The translations under genes were made by a program, and so were the position numbers. The notes under the pieces are model-generated. The model was not told where the DNA came from. It was given only the letters and a program-made list of their open reading frames with translations, and searched no databases. Below are positions 16,743-25,583 of a DNA stretch of 58,315 nucleotides, piece after piece. Every line of letters begins with the position of its first letter. Within the stretch, counting starts at the first letter, position 1. The DNA is from Cyanobium sp. CZS48M (lineage in GTDB: Bacteria; Cyanobacteriota; Cyanobacteriia; PCC-6307; Cyanobiaceae), in assembly GCA_030373145.1 (NCBI GenBank), contig JAUCZK010000017.1, forward strand, positions 1 to 58,315, in the 5' to 3' direction.

Positions 16743-17378
16743 TCACTTGTTCGGCTGGGGGGTCATGCGCAGGTAGGGCTTGATCTCGGTCACACCCTTG
16801 GGGAATTTGACGCGGGCGTCCTCGGTGGCGATCGAGGGCACCACCACGCAGTCTTCGCCGTCTGTCCAGTTCACCGGGGTGGCCACCTGGTGGTGGTCGG
16901 TGAGCTGGAGGGAATCGATCACCCGCAGGATTTCCGTGAAATTGCGGCCGGTGCTGGCGGGATAGGTGATCTGCAGGCGCAGCTTCTTGCTGGGATCGAT
17001 GATGAAGACCGAGCGCACCGTCAGGTTGTTGAGGGCCTTCGGGTGGATCATCCCGTAGAGGTCGCTGACCGTCTTGTCGGAATCAGCCAGGATCGGGTAA
17101 TCAACGACGGTGCACTGGGTTTCGTTGATGTCGGAGATCCAGCCCTTGTGGCTTTCGGCCGAATCCACGCTCAGGGCGATCGTTTTGACGTTGCGCTTCT
17201 CCCACTCGGGGCGCAGGCGTGAGACCTCGCCCAGCTCGGTGGTGCAGACCGGGGTGTAGTCGGCGGGGTGTGAGAAGAGCACGACCCAGCTGTCGCCTGC
17301 GAAGTCGTAGAGGTTGATCGGACCCAGCTGGGACTCCTGGGTGAAATCGGGCACGGTGTCGCCGAGTTGCAGCGTCAT
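16743..17378 (-). CDS. 1-Cys peroxiredoxin (Prx6 type)
   Basis: A 211-residue peroxiredoxin that reduces hydrogen peroxide and organic peroxides. It begins MTLQLGDTVPDF at ATG 17378. The peroxidatic motif is HPADYTPVCTTE (Cys about residue 47), and the Prx6-type C-terminal extension is present (VATPVNWTDGEDCVVVPS, then the KPYLRMTPQP end). No paired resolving cysteine in the 2-Cys position was seen. The 100 bases upstream contain tandem hairpins and separate it from the permease gene on the same strand; a strong terminator follows. Confidence 0.93.
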   Translation of the reverse strand: MTLQLGDTVPDFTQESQLGPINLYDFAGDSWVVLFSHPADYTPVCTTELGEVSRLRPEWEKRNVKTIALSVDSAESHKGWISDINETQCTVVDYPILADSDKTVSDLYGMIHPKALNNLTVRSVFIIDPSKKLRLQITYPASTGRNFTEILRVIDSLQLTDHHQVATPVNWTDGEDCVVVPSIATEDARVKFPKGVTEIKPYLRMTPQPNK

Positions 17379-17414
17379 GGGGGAATGGGTGTTTGGGGGA
17401 GAAGAAGTGGGAAG

Positions 17415-17478
17415 TGGCGGGAAGGGGCTCCCTTCCGCTGCCGCATCCCGGACCTGGTTCAGGTTAGGCACCGAAGGG
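17415..17478 (-). other. Tandem-hairpin element between permease and peroxiredoxin
   Basis: Read on the minus strand directly after the permease stop: ACCTG-AAC-CAGGT, then CCG-GGATG-CGG, then GGAAGGG-AGC-CCCTTCC. There is no T tract after the last stem. The CAGGTCCGG...GGCAGC stretch recalls the apical loop of the small bacterial SRP RNA, and AACCTGA...GCGGAAGGGA recalls the 3' half of a TPP riboswitch, but neither match is complete. It may be a terminator/leader for the peroxiredoxin gene or an unrecognised small RNA. Confidence 0.35.
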
Positions 17479-17479
17479 C

Positions 17480-19294
17480 CTAGATCCCGAACTGCCGGCA
17501 GACCAGCCAGGGCACGAGAAGGGTCATCACCACGGTGAGGGGAAATCCGTAGCGGGCCACATCCAGGAAGCGGTAGCGGCCGGGGCCGAACACCATCAGG
17601 TTGGTCTGGTAGCCCACCGGGCTGAGGAAGCTCTGGCTGGCTCCGAACAGGACCGTGAAGATGAAGGCCATCGGCGGCATGCCGAGGCCGATGGCGACTT
17701 TGGCCGCAATTGGAATCACCATCGCCACCGTGGCCGCGTTGCTCATCATCTCCGTGAGCAGGGTGGTGAACAGGAACACCCCGGCGAGGGCCCAGAAGAT
17801 CGGCCAATGCTTCAGGCCGATTAACAAAGACTTGGCCATGGCTTCGGCCAGACCGGTCTTCTCCAGCGCAACACTGAAGCTGCCCAGCGATCCGAGCAGA
17901 AGGATCACATCCAACCGGATCGAGCGCAGCAGTTCCCCCGTGCGGAGGCAACCGGTGGCCACCATCGCCACGGTGCCCAGCAGCACCGCCGCCACCAGCG
18001 GCAACACCTTCAAGGTGGGCAACACGATCACCAGGACGGCGATGACCATGGCGATGCCCTTGCGACTGACGGTGGGCAGATCGTCTTCGATCTGCTCGAG
18101 GACCACCAGGTCATTGTTGGCCTGAAGGCCGCGGATGGCATCCTGGGGGCCTTGCAGCAGCAACACATCGCCCTCCCTTAGGGTTGCCCTGCCAAGCCGC
18201 TCGCGCAGCACCTCATTGCCGCGGCGCAGGGCCAGAACGGTGGTGTTGTAACGCTGGCGGAAGCGCAGTTCGCGCAGGCTTTCCCCGGCCAGGGTCGAGC
18301 CGGCGGGCAGGAGCACCTCGACCATGCGCAGGTTGGCCAAGGCCTGGGACGCCAATTCGGCCTCTTCTGATTCAGGAACAGGAGCAAGAACAATGGTGTG
18401 TTCCTGCTGCAGCCTGAGCAGGTCATCCCGGGTGCAACGCAGCACCAGGCGATCCCCCTCCAGCAAGCTGCGGTCGGCCAGAGGTGGGGTGAAGCGCTCT
18501 TCATTGCGGTGGAGTTCGAGCACGTCGACGTCGAAACGCCGTTGCAGGCGCGTGCCATGAATGGATTTCCCCACCAGCTCGGAGCGCGCCGGGATCATCA
18601 CTTCAGTGAGGTAACCACTGCCGCTGAAGCTGCGGGCCAGGTCGCGATCGTCGCTGCCGCGATCAGGAAGGAAACGGTCGGAGAGCAGCACCATCACCAG
18701 GCTCCCCACCAGCCAAACCCCGATCCCGATCGGGGTGAAGCTGAACAGGTCGAAGGCTCCGTAACCCAATTTGCTGCTGACTTCGCTGGCCAGTAGGTTC
18801 ACCGAACTGCCGATCAGCGTCAGCGTTCCACCAAGAACGGTGGCGAAGGACAGCGGAAGCAGCACTTTCGAGGGCGAGATGCCGCGGCGGCGGCACCAGC
18901 CCTCGACCACGGGCAGCAACGACGCCACGATCGGGGTGTTCGGAACGAAAGCCGAGACCGGTGCCACCAGGGTGGTGAGCAGCACGATCATGCGCTTTGG
19001 AGTTCGAACCGCATCGGAGCCGATCATTCCCCTGAGCCGATCGAGGCCGCCGGAGCGAAACAGACCGGCCGAGAGAGCGAACAGACCCAGCACGGTGAGC
19101 AGAGCCGGACTGCCGAAGCCCTCAAGGGCTTCGGCAGGCTTGAGTACTCCAGTGGCCATCAGCAGACCGGCGACCAGAAGACCCGTGACTTCCGGGGCAA
19201 GCCAGCCGCTGATGAACAGCACGATCGCCAGGGCCAGCACTAGCAGGGTGATCAGGGCTTGGGGCTGGAGGGCGGCCTGGAGCAGGTCGTCCAT
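17480..19294 (-). CDS. SLC13/DASS-type anion permease with RCK_C domains
   Basis: A 604-residue transporter from ATG 19294, 11 bases after the hflX stop. About ten to twelve hydrophobic helices form two halves: VSAFVPNTPIVASLLPVVEG and GGTLTLIGSSVNLLASE in the first, MSNAATVAMVIPIA and SQSFLSPVGYQTNLMVFGPG in the second. The SNxT-like hairpin motifs fit Na+/anion symporters of the SLC13 (DASS) family. Between the halves (about residues 205-375) lie two RCK_C (TrkA_C) domains, as in cyanobacterial sulfate-type carriers (Slr/Sll SLT family). The substrate (sulfate, dicarboxylate or other anion) cannot be told from sequence. Confidence 0.85.
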   Translation of the reverse strand: MDDLLQAALQPQALITLLVLALAIVLFISGWLAPEVTGLLVAGLLMATGVLKPAEALEGFGSPALLTVLGLFALSAGLFRSGGLDRLRGMIGSDAVRTPKRMIVLLTTLVAPVSAFVPNTPIVASLLPVVEGWCRRRGISPSKVLLPLSFATVLGGTLTLIGSSVNLLASEVSSKLGYGAFDLFSFTPIGIGVWLVGSLVMVLLSDRFLPDRGSDDRDLARSFSGSGYLTEVMIPARSELVGKSIHGTRLQRRFDVDVLELHRNEERFTPPLADRSLLEGDRLVLRCTRDDLLRLQQEHTIVLAPVPESEEAELASQALANLRMVEVLLPAGSTLAGESLRELRFRQRYNTTVLALRRGNEVLRERLGRATLREGDVLLLQGPQDAIRGLQANNDLVVLEQIEDDLPTVSRKGIAMVIAVLVIVLPTLKVLPLVAAVLLGTVAMVATGCLRTGELLRSIRLDVILLLGSLGSFSVALEKTGLAEAMAKSLLIGLKHWPIFWALAGVFLFTTLLTEMMSNAATVAMVIPIAAKVAIGLGMPPMAFIFTVLFGASQSFLSPVGYQTNLMVFGPGRYRFLDVARYGFPLTVVMTLLVPWLVCRQFGI

Positions 19295-19305
19295 GGACGT
19301 AATCC

Positions 19306-20949
19306 CTATGTGGATTGCGGCCAATCATGCAGCATGTCGCGCAGATGCTGCAACCCCAGCCCCTCCGTTGCTGAAATGAACACCACATCGGCCGCCAGGG
19401 CCCTGGCCTGATCCAGGGCACCGGCCGGGCAGCGATCGATCTGGTTCGCCACCAGCCGGCGGGGTGCTTCGCTGCCGAGGGAATCGAGGATGGTGTGAAC
19501 CGTGCTGAGCTGTACGGGCCAGGCAGGATCGGCCAGGTCCACCACGATCAGCAGGCCGTCGGCCTCGAGGGTTTCCTCAAGGGTGGAGCGGAAGGCCTCC
19601 ACCAGCGGCGGTGGCAACTGGCGGATGAACCCCACCGTGTCGGTGAGCAGGAGGCGATGCACCACTCCGCTGCCATCCGGTAGCTCCAGCCGGCGCGTGG
19701 TGGGATCGAGGGTGGCGAAGAGCTTGTTCTCAGCCAGCACTTCCTCCCCGGCCACAGGCTGGGTCAGGGCGTTGAGCAGGGAGCTCTTGCCCGCATTGGT
19801 GTAGCCCACCAGGGCCAGCCGTTTCAACCCACCCCGGCCCTGGCGCAGTCGAGCCCGGTGCTCCCCCAGCCGCTCCACATCCCGCTGCAACCGCTCGATC
19901 CGGCGGGCGATGGCGCGACGGTCTTTTTCCAGCTGGGTTTCGCCTGGTCCGCGGGTGCCGATGCCGCCCCCCTGGCGCGAGAGGCTCAGGCCGCGGCCGC
20001 TCAGCCGGGGGAGCCGGTAGCGCAGCTGGGCCAGCTCCACCTGCAGGCGCCCGGCGCTGCTGGCGGCCCGCTGGGCGAAAATATCGAGGATCAGTTCGCT
20101 GCGGTCACTCACCGGCAGGTCCAGCAGGCGCTCCAGGTTGCGGGCCTGCACCGGTGTCAGCTCCCGGTCGGTCACCACCAGGGTGGCCCCGAGCCGACGA
20201 GCCTCCAGCGCCGCTTCCCGCAGCTTGCCTTCGCCCCAGAGGGTGTGGGAGGCCTGCTGGCGCTTCTGACGCACCACCCCCACCGGCAGACCTCCGGCGC
20301 TGCGCACCAGCCCTTCGAGCTCGGCGATGTCGCGCTGGCTCTCTCCCTCATCGTTCCCCACCAGCGCCAGCAGCATCACCTGCTCCGGCCCCTGCCGGGC
20401 TTGGTTGCTCGCCTGGGCTCCCTCGGGGTCGTTTACCTCGGCCGGGTTGATGCCGGGATCACAGAGGTCGGCGAGCTCGCCCTCCAGCCGGCAGCTCCAG
20501 GGTTGGGCCTGATCGCGGCTGAGCCCATAGACGGCGGCGGGCCAGCGACCGCCGGAGCGGGCTCGGTCGCTGAAGCGCAGCCAAAACAGGGGCTGCAGGT
20601 CCATGCCCACCAGGGCGTCGCTGCCGACGGGATCCAGGGATTGCCCCCGGCCGACGCAGCTGAGCAGCCGCAGGTCGTGGCCCTGACGGCGCTCGGAACC
20701 GGGCAGGCGCTCGATCAGGCGGCCCGATTGCTCCAGGGGACCCACCCAGAGCAGGCGACAGAGGCCGCGACCATCCACCACCAGGCTGAGGGGCAGTTCC
20801 AGCTCCCGGGCCTCCGCCGCCAGGCGCTGCAGCCCCAGCAGGTCGGCGCCCCCCTGCTCCGGGTGACGGCGCTGGGCCAGCCGCTCCAGCCGCCGCTTCT
20901 GAGCGGGCCGCAGCCCTGTGACACGGCCAGCGAGGACAGACTGTTTCAA
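19306..20949 (-). CDS. hflX: Ribosome-associated GTPase HflX
   Basis: A 547-residue GTPase. I choose the TTG at 20949, which overlaps the upstream HAD gene's stop (TTGA); the frame is open further, but there it runs through that gene. Residues about 195-375 are the HflX N-terminal domain (GVVRQKRQQASHTLWGEGK, GGIGTRGPGETQLEKDRR), followed by a coiled linker and the G domain: G1 GYTNAGKSSLLNAL, G3 DTVGFIRQLPP, G4 NQID. The extra 190 N-terminal residues relative to E. coli HflX look typical of cyanobacteria. HflX splits stalled ribosomes after stress. Confidence 0.92.
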   Translation of the reverse strand: MKQSVLAGRVTGLRPAQKRRLERLAQRRHPEQGGADLLGLQRLAAEARELELPLSLVVDGRGLCRLLWVGPLEQSGRLIERLPGSERRQGHDLRLLSCVGRGQSLDPVGSDALVGMDLQPLFWLRFSDRARSGGRWPAAVYGLSRDQAQPWSCRLEGELADLCDPGINPAEVNDPEGAQASNQARQGPEQVMLLALVGNDEGESQRDIAELEGLVRSAGGLPVGVVRQKRQQASHTLWGEGKLREAALEARRLGATLVVTDRELTPVQARNLERLLDLPVSDRSELILDIFAQRAASSAGRLQVELAQLRYRLPRLSGRGLSLSRQGGGIGTRGPGETQLEKDRRAIARRIERLQRDVERLGEHRARLRQGRGGLKRLALVGYTNAGKSSLLNALTQPVAGEEVLAENKLFATLDPTTRRLELPDGSGVVHRLLLTDTVGFIRQLPPPLVEAFRSTLEETLEADGLLIVVDLADPAWPVQLSTVHTILDSLGSEAPRRLVANQIDRCPAGALDQARALAADVVFISATEGLGLQHLRDMLHDWPQST

Positions 20950-21608
20950 CGGCGCTTGATCAGCAGGCAGGTGATCCTGGCCGCCCGGGCACCGGCCACA
21001 TCCTCGGGGCTGTCGCCCACGTGCCAGACCTGCTCGGGCCTGAGCCCCAGGCCGTCCAGGGCCAGCTGGAAGGGCTGCGGGCTGGGTTTGGCGGCACCGG
21101 CCGCACTGGAGACCACCACCAGCTCCAGTAGCTGAGCCAGGCCAAGGGCCTCCAGCAGTCCGTGCAGGCGCTGATCGAAGTTGCTCACCACCGCCAGGCG
21201 CAGACCGGCTCCGTGCCACCGGCCCATCGGGCCGATCACATCGGGATACACCTGCCAGAGATCCGGCTCGGCGAAGCGCTCGAACAGCTCGACGGACAGC
21301 TGCGGGGGCCAGTCCAGCCCGGCCAGCTGGTCGCCGGCTGAGCGAAAGGTGTCTTCAATGCGCTGGCCCCACCACTGCTGCTCGGCCGCCAGCAGCTGCG
21401 GGCCCTGCAGGCCTGGGAAGGCCAGGGGCGGAGCCTGGTGCAGCACGGCGGGGAAGGCCCGGTTGATCGCCGCCGGCTCCACGATCACGCCGTGCCGTCG
21501 GGCCACCTCCGCGTAGGTGTGGCCCACTGGTTGGCGCAGGCCGATCAGCGTTCCCATCGCATCCAGCAGCAGCGCGGCGGGCGCCCCCGGGCTGAGGGGT
21601 TCCCTCAT
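20946..21608 (-). CDS. HAD-superfamily hydrolase, HDHD3/DREG-2-like
   Basis: A 220-residue HAD subfamily IA protein. Motif I is LLLDAMGTLIG, motif II is LAVVSNFDQRL, the motif III lysine is AAKPSPQPF and motif IV is VWHVGDSPEDVAGARAA. The overall match, including PVGHTYAEVARRHGV and the cap helices, is to the DREG-2/HDHD3 branch. In motif I the second, acid-base Asp (DxD) is Met, which is also non-canonical in that branch, so the activity may be weak or altered. It overlaps its neighbours by four bases on each side. Confidence 0.85.
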   Translation of the reverse strand: MREPLSPGAPAALLLDAMGTLIGLRQPVGHTYAEVARRHGVIVEPAAINRAFPAVLHQAPPLAFPGLQGPQLLAAEQQWWGQRIEDTFRSAGDQLAGLDWPPQLSVELFERFAEPDLWQVYPDVIGPMGRWHGAGLRLAVVSNFDQRLHGLLEALGLAQLLELVVVSSAAGAAKPSPQPFQLALDGLGLRPEQVWHVGDSPEDVAGARAARITCLLIKRR

Positions 21609-22846
21609 CGAGGCGAGCGCAGCGGGCTGCCGAGATCGCTCAGCCAGCCCGCCGCTACCCGCAGCTGGTGCGGCAGGCCCGGCAGCCTCGAGAGGTAGGT
21701 GAGCTGGCGGATGCGGTAGGCGGCGGGTCCGGCCAGGGTCAGTCCCAGCCCGGTGAGGCTGGCCTCGCCGATGCCCAGGCTGATCATCTCGCCCAGATCC
21801 TTCCAGCGGAACGGCTGCAAGGGCTCACCCTCGAGGGAGCGCAACAGATTGTCCGCCAGGCAGTCGGCCTGCTGGAAGGCCACCTGGGCCGTGGCCGCCA
21901 GGGGCACCCCATCGGCATCCGCAACGTGGGCCACATCCCCCAGGGCAAACACTCCCGGGGTCTGCTCCAGCTCCAGGGTTGGCTCACACAGCAGGCGGCC
22001 CCGGCCATCAAGGCTGGCGGCGGGCTCGATCGGCGGCGGGGCCACCGTCACCCCAGCGGTCCAGATCACCCCATCCACCGGCAGGGTTTCGTGGCTGCTG
22101 TCGTCCTCACCCGCCCTGAGGCTCAACTGCAGGCGGCCGGGCTCCAGGGCCAGCACTTTGGTGTGGGTGCGCAGGCGGATGTCACGGCGCAGCAGGGCCG
22201 AGCGGGCCTGTTCACGGTTGAAGGCACGGGCCTGGGGCAGCAGATCCGCGCCCTGCTCGATTAGCTCGATCACGGTGCTGCCCCGCAGCAGATCGGCCAG
22301 CTTGCAGGCCAGCTCCACGCCGCTCGGTCCGGCCCCCACCAGAGCCAGCCGCTGCAGCGGCCTGGGCTGGCTGCTCAGGTGCTGCACCAGCTCCTGCAGG
22401 CGTTCCACGTCAGCAAGGCTGCGGAAGGGGATGGCCAGCTCCTCGACCCCGGGGATGCCATAGCTGGTGCCGCGGCTGCCGGTGGCGATCACCAGCCGCG
22501 AGTAGGTCAGCTCGCGGCCCTGCTCGGTGGACACACAGCCGGCCTTGGCATCGACATGGGTGATGCGGTCCCGCAACCAGGCCACGCCGCGGCTGGCCAG
22601 CAGGGTGTCGTAGCGGGGGGCCACTTCCCAGCCGCGCAGTTCCTCGGAGAGCAGCTCATAGAGCAGGGGCAGGAACAGGAAGCGCTCCTGGGGCTCCACC
22701 AGCAGGATCGGCGGGTGATGACGGCGGGAGGCCAGGGCCAGGGCGGTGTAGAGCCCGCCGAAGCCACCGCCGGCAATCAGCACGGGGCGGGTTGGGCTGG
22801 GCGCCTGTGAAGACGTGTGGGCCGGTTGCTTGCTGGGCTCCTCCAT
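21605..22846 (-). CDS. Type II NADH dehydrogenase-like FAD oxidoreductase
   Basis: A 413-residue flavoprotein. FAD-binding motif GGGFGGLYTALALA (about residues 27-40), NAD(P)-binding motif LVGAGPSGVELACKLADLL (about 165-183) and the second FAD signature VFALGDVAHVAD. The C-terminal segment (about 330-410) is probably a membrane-surface helix. It fits the Ndb/NDH-2 group, which passes electrons from NAD(P)H to quinone without pumping protons; the plastoquinone or demethylphylloquinone branch cannot be separated by eye. It is divergent from cysH and is the first gene of the NDH2-HAD-hflX-permease run. Confidence 0.88.
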   Translation of the reverse strand: MEEPSKQPAHTSSQAPSPTRPVLIAGGGFGGLYTALALASRRHHPPILLVEPQERFLFLPLLYELLSEELRGWEVAPRYDTLLASRGVAWLRDRITHVDAKAGCVSTEQGRELTYSRLVIATGSRGTSYGIPGVEELAIPFRSLADVERLQELVQHLSSQPRPLQRLALVGAGPSGVELACKLADLLRGSTVIELIEQGADLLPQARAFNREQARSALLRRDIRLRTHTKVLALEPGRLQLSLRAGEDDSSHETLPVDGVIWTAGVTVAPPPIEPAASLDGRGRLLCEPTLELEQTPGVFALGDVAHVADADGVPLAATAQVAFQQADCLADNLLRSLEGEPLQPFRWKDLGEMISLGIGEASLTGLGLTLAGPAAYRIRQLTYLSRLPGLPHQLRVAAGWLSDLGSPLRSPR

Positions 22847-22921
22847 GGGCGAAAGGGCGTGCCGTCTGGGGTTGATCAAACCCTAACCAGCGATGTTGCC
22901 CCAGAGGAGATGATGAACGCC

Positions 22922-23671
22922 ATGACCAGCCTCACCACGACGCCACTGCCGACGGACCGGCTCGGCCGGACCGTCGAGCCGGAGCCGGCCCGGCGTCTGC
23001 TGGAGCCCCTCGATGCCGCCGGGCAGCTGGCCTGGGGCCTTGACACCTTCGCTGAGGGATTCGCGCTCACCACCAGTTTCGGGATCCAGTCGGCGGTGCT
23101 GCTGCACATGGCCAGCAGGCTCAGCGAGCGCATCCCCGTGCTCTGGGTGGACACCGGCTACCTGCCCCCAGAAACGTATCTCTATGCCGACAGGCTCTGC
23201 ACCGCCTTGAACCTCAATCTCAAGGTGGCGCAGGCCGATCTCTCGCCGGCCCGGATGGAGGCGCTCTACGGCCGCCTCTGGGAGAGCGGCCGGGTGGACG
23301 ATCTGCAGACCTATCACCGCCTGCGCAAGGTGGAGCCCCTCGACCGGCTCTTCCAGGAACTGGGGGTGCACTGCTGGGCCAGTGGTGTGCGCGGCGGCCA
23401 GACCGACCACCGCGGCGCCATGGCTCCCCTCGATGGGGTGCGTGGGCGCTGGTCGCTGCGACCCCTGCTCTCCTGGGATCCGCGCCGTGTCTTCTACTAC
23501 ATGGAGAACCACGCCCTGCCCCAGCACCCGCTGTTCGAGCAGGGCTATTCCAGCGTGGGCGACTGGCATTCCAGCCGACCCGACGACGGCGATGGCCGCG
23601 CCAGCCGTTTCGGCGGGCTGAAGCAGGAATGCGGCATCCACCTGCCGGGAGTGATGGGCGAGGGCATCTGA
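22922..23671 (+). CDS. cysH: Phosphoadenylylsulfate (PAPS) reductase
   Basis: A 249-residue CysH that reduces PAPS to sulfite with thioredoxin in assimilatory sulfate reduction. Visible: the PP-loop region TTSFGIQSAVLLH, the VLWVDTGYLPPETY motif, the WASGVRGGQTDHR region and the C-terminal catalytic ECGIHLPG. The two CC pairs that bind the Fe-S cluster of APS reductases are absent, so the PAPS type is favoured. ATG 22910, 22913 and 22922 are all possible; an AGAGGAG box (22903-22909) is too close to the first two, so 22922 is chosen with 12-base spacing. It is probably cotranscribed with coaX (stop to start 3 bases). Confidence 0.92.
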   Translation: MTSLTTTPLPTDRLGRTVEPEPARRLLEPLDAAGQLAWGLDTFAEGFALTTSFGIQSAVLLHMASRLSERIPVLWVDTGYLPPETYLYADRLCTALNLNLKVAQADLSPARMEALYGRLWESGRVDDLQTYHRLRKVEPLDRLFQELGVHCWASGVRGGQTDHRGAMAPLDGVRGRWSLRPLLSWDPRRVFYYMENHALPQHPLFEQGYSSVGDWHSSRPDDGDGRASRFGGLKQECGIHLPGVMGEGI

Positions 23672-23674
23672 GTC

Positions 23675-24478
23675 GTGGCGGCTGGCGACCTCTGGTTGCT
23701 GATCGGCAACAGCCGCTGGCACTGGGCCGAGGCGATCGATCAGGCAGGCGCCGACACAAGATCTGCCGTGGCTTCCGGCCCACTGCCCCTGCGTTTCAGC
23801 CACAGCCCGCACCCGCCTGAGCCCACCGGCCTTGAGTGGAGCAGGCTGAGGGCCTGGGCGGCCGTGGGCCGGCTGCCGAGCCAGGGCGATCCAGCGTTTC
23901 GCAGGCTGGAGGAGCTGAAGGCTCGGCGTCTGTGGCTCGAGCAGGTGCCCCTGCAGCAGCTGCCCCCCTGGCTGGGCATCGACCGCGCTCTGGTGGGCTG
24001 GCAGGCCTGGTGGCGTCAGGGCCAGCGGGGGGGAGGGGCCGTGCTGGTGGCCGATGCGGGCACGGCGCTCAGCCTCACGCGGGTGGGGGCCGCCGGGGCT
24101 TTCGCGGGGGGGCGTCTGCAGCCCGGTGTGAGCACCCAGCTGCATTCCCTTGGCCAGTCGACGGCGCTGCTGCCGCTGCTGAAGCCAGCGGCCGAGGGGC
24201 TCTCCAACGTCGCGGAGGCCAGGGACCTCTGGCTGATCGACCCCTGGCCGATCAACACCGAGCCGGCGATGCGGGTGGGCTGTCTGCTGGGTGTGGCGGC
24301 GGCGGTGGCCCAGGCCTGGCGCGACCTGCAGCGGCTGGAGCCCACCGCGCTCTGGCTCACAGGTGGCGATGCTCCAGCGCTGGCGCCGCTGCTGGAGCGG
24401 GAGCAGGTGCCCCATGAACTGGCAACGGAGCTGGCCCTCGAGGCCTTGGTGGCCCTCAGCTCAGTCCCAGGTCCGTGA
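23675..24478 (+). CDS. coaX: Type III pantothenate kinase
   Basis: A 267-residue CoaX starting at GTG. It phosphorylates pantothenate, the first step of coenzyme A synthesis. Visible ASKHA motifs: WLLIGNSRWHWAEA (phosphate loop, with GNSR in place of DxGNT), PWLGIDRALVGWQAWW, and VLVADAGTALSL followed by AGAFAGGRLQPGVS. This divergent form is typical of picocyanobacteria. Its 3' end overlaps the convergent bcp gene by 23 bases. Confidence 0.88.
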   Translation: MAAGDLWLLIGNSRWHWAEAIDQAGADTRSAVASGPLPLRFSHSPHPPEPTGLEWSRLRAWAAVGRLPSQGDPAFRRLEELKARRLWLEQVPLQQLPPWLGIDRALVGWQAWWRQGQRGGGAVLVADAGTALSLTRVGAAGAFAGGRLQPGVSTQLHSLGQSTALLPLLKPAAEGLSNVAEARDLWLIDPWPINTEPAMRVGCLLGVAAAVAQAWRDLQRLEPTALWLTGGDAPALAPLLEREQVPHELATELALEALVALSSVPGP

Positions 24479-24923
24479 GGATCTGCTGGGCCATCTCCTC
24501 AGACTTGACCTTCCAGTAGATGCGCTCCAGCTTCCCCTCAGGGTCGACCACGAAGGTGTGGCGCATCATGCCCATGAACTCCTTGCCCATGAACTTCTTC
24601 AGCCCATAGCTCTCGTAGGACGCGGCCACCTCACAGGGTTCGGGGTCGCTGAGCAGGGTGAAGGGCAGCTGGTACTTGCTGATGAACTTGGTGTGGCTGC
24701 CGGCTCCGTCCTTGCTGATGCCCAGCACCTTGATGCCGTGCTGCTCGAAGCTGGCCCACTGGTCACGGAACCCGCAGGCTTCCTTGGTGCAGCCTGGGGT
24801 GTCGTCTTTTGGATAGAAGTAGAGAATCACCCGCGCTCCCCGCAGTTCAGCGAGCGACACGGGACTGCCGTCCTGGTCAGGAAGCGTGAAAGCTGGAGCC
24901 GGATCTCCGATCTGCAGCGGCAT
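24456..24923 (-). CDS. bcp: Thiol peroxidase Bcp (PrxQ)
   Basis: A 155-residue peroxiredoxin of the BCP/PrxQ family. The start MPLQIGDPAPAFTLPDQDG and the motif YPKDDTPGCTKEACGFRD show the peroxidatic Cys and the resolving Cys five residues later, the typical atypical-2-Cys arrangement. It reduces peroxides with thioredoxin. Frames extending upstream of ATG 24923 run through the neighbouring gene's region and do not fit the family. Convergent with coaX, divergent from the next gene. Confidence 0.94.
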   Translation of the reverse strand: MPLQIGDPAPAFTLPDQDGSPVSLAELRGARVILYFYPKDDTPGCTKEACGFRDQWASFEQHGIKVLGISKDGAGSHTKFISKYQLPFTLLSDPEPCEVAASYESYGLKKFMGKEFMGMMRHTFVVDPEGKLERIYWKVKSEEMAQQILTDLGLS

Positions 24924-24987
24924 GGTGCAACCAGTATCTGGAGCGACCCTAGGTGGCCGGTAACGTCGGGTGATCTCCCGCAGCCCG

Positions 24988-25494
24988 ATGGCCCTAGCCC
25001 TTCGCCTCGGCCTTTCCACCCTGCTGACGCTGATCGGCGTCGCCGGTCTGGTCCAATTCAGCCTGCAGCCGCCCCTGACCAGCCGTCCGGGCACCTCAAC
25101 GTCTGTGCTGCTGGCTGATCTCGAGGCCCAGGAGGCCCTGCTGGATCAGCGTCAGCAGGCGGCCCTGCTGCTCAACCGCTTCGTGGGTGCCCAGATCACC
25201 CGGTACTTCTGGGGGGGCTTCAGCGGCTACCTCGATGTGCTGGGGATTGAAGCCCCCCAGGACATGAAGGCCGAACTGAAGCTGGAGGACCAGAGCACCC
25301 AGCTCCGGCTCATCCCGCGAACAGGGAAGGAGGCTTACGTGGCCCGGGTGGAAGCCATCGAAAGTGTTCCCCGTGGGGTGGTCTGCCGCGGAGAGGGCAC
25401 CCCTGGAGCCTTTCCCTTCCAATCCGACCGCCTCGGCTGTCCGCCGGGGTGGCGCTCGCTCGGGAGCCCCAAGCCCCTTCGGCCCACCTCCTGA
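24988..25494 (+). CDS. Membrane-anchored or secreted hypothetical protein
   Basis: A 168-residue protein with an N-terminal hydrophobic segment (LRLGLSTLLTLIGVAGLVQF), which can be a signal anchor. Then comes a helical LEAQEALLDQRQQAALLLNR region, an aromatic YFWGGFSGYLD and a C-terminal region with VARVEAIESVPRGVVCRGEG and a second Cys near the end, possibly a disulfide. The single long N-terminal helix and the C-terminal Cys pair resemble minor pilin-like proteins, but no processing site is seen. GTG 24970 is an alternative start. Unknown function. Confidence 0.6.
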   Translation: MALALRLGLSTLLTLIGVAGLVQFSLQPPLTSRPGTSTSVLLADLEAQEALLDQRQQAALLLNRFVGAQITRYFWGGFSGYLDVLGIEAPQDMKAELKLEDQSTQLRLIPRTGKEAYVARVEAIESVPRGVVCRGEGTPGAFPFQSDRLGCPPGWRSLGSPKPLRPTS

Positions 25495-25583
25495 TCCCTC
25501 ACAGGTGTGGTCAGCCGAGGGTCTGTCTGCATTTACTTAGAAAGATGTTGGCAAGTGCAACTCAGCTGGTTAGGTTCATAGGG

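Noticed and set aside
17415-17478. TPP riboswitch
   Set aside because: Only the 3' half is similar; the 5' CTGAGA half would lie in the permease coding sequence and is not found, and no thiamine gene follows.
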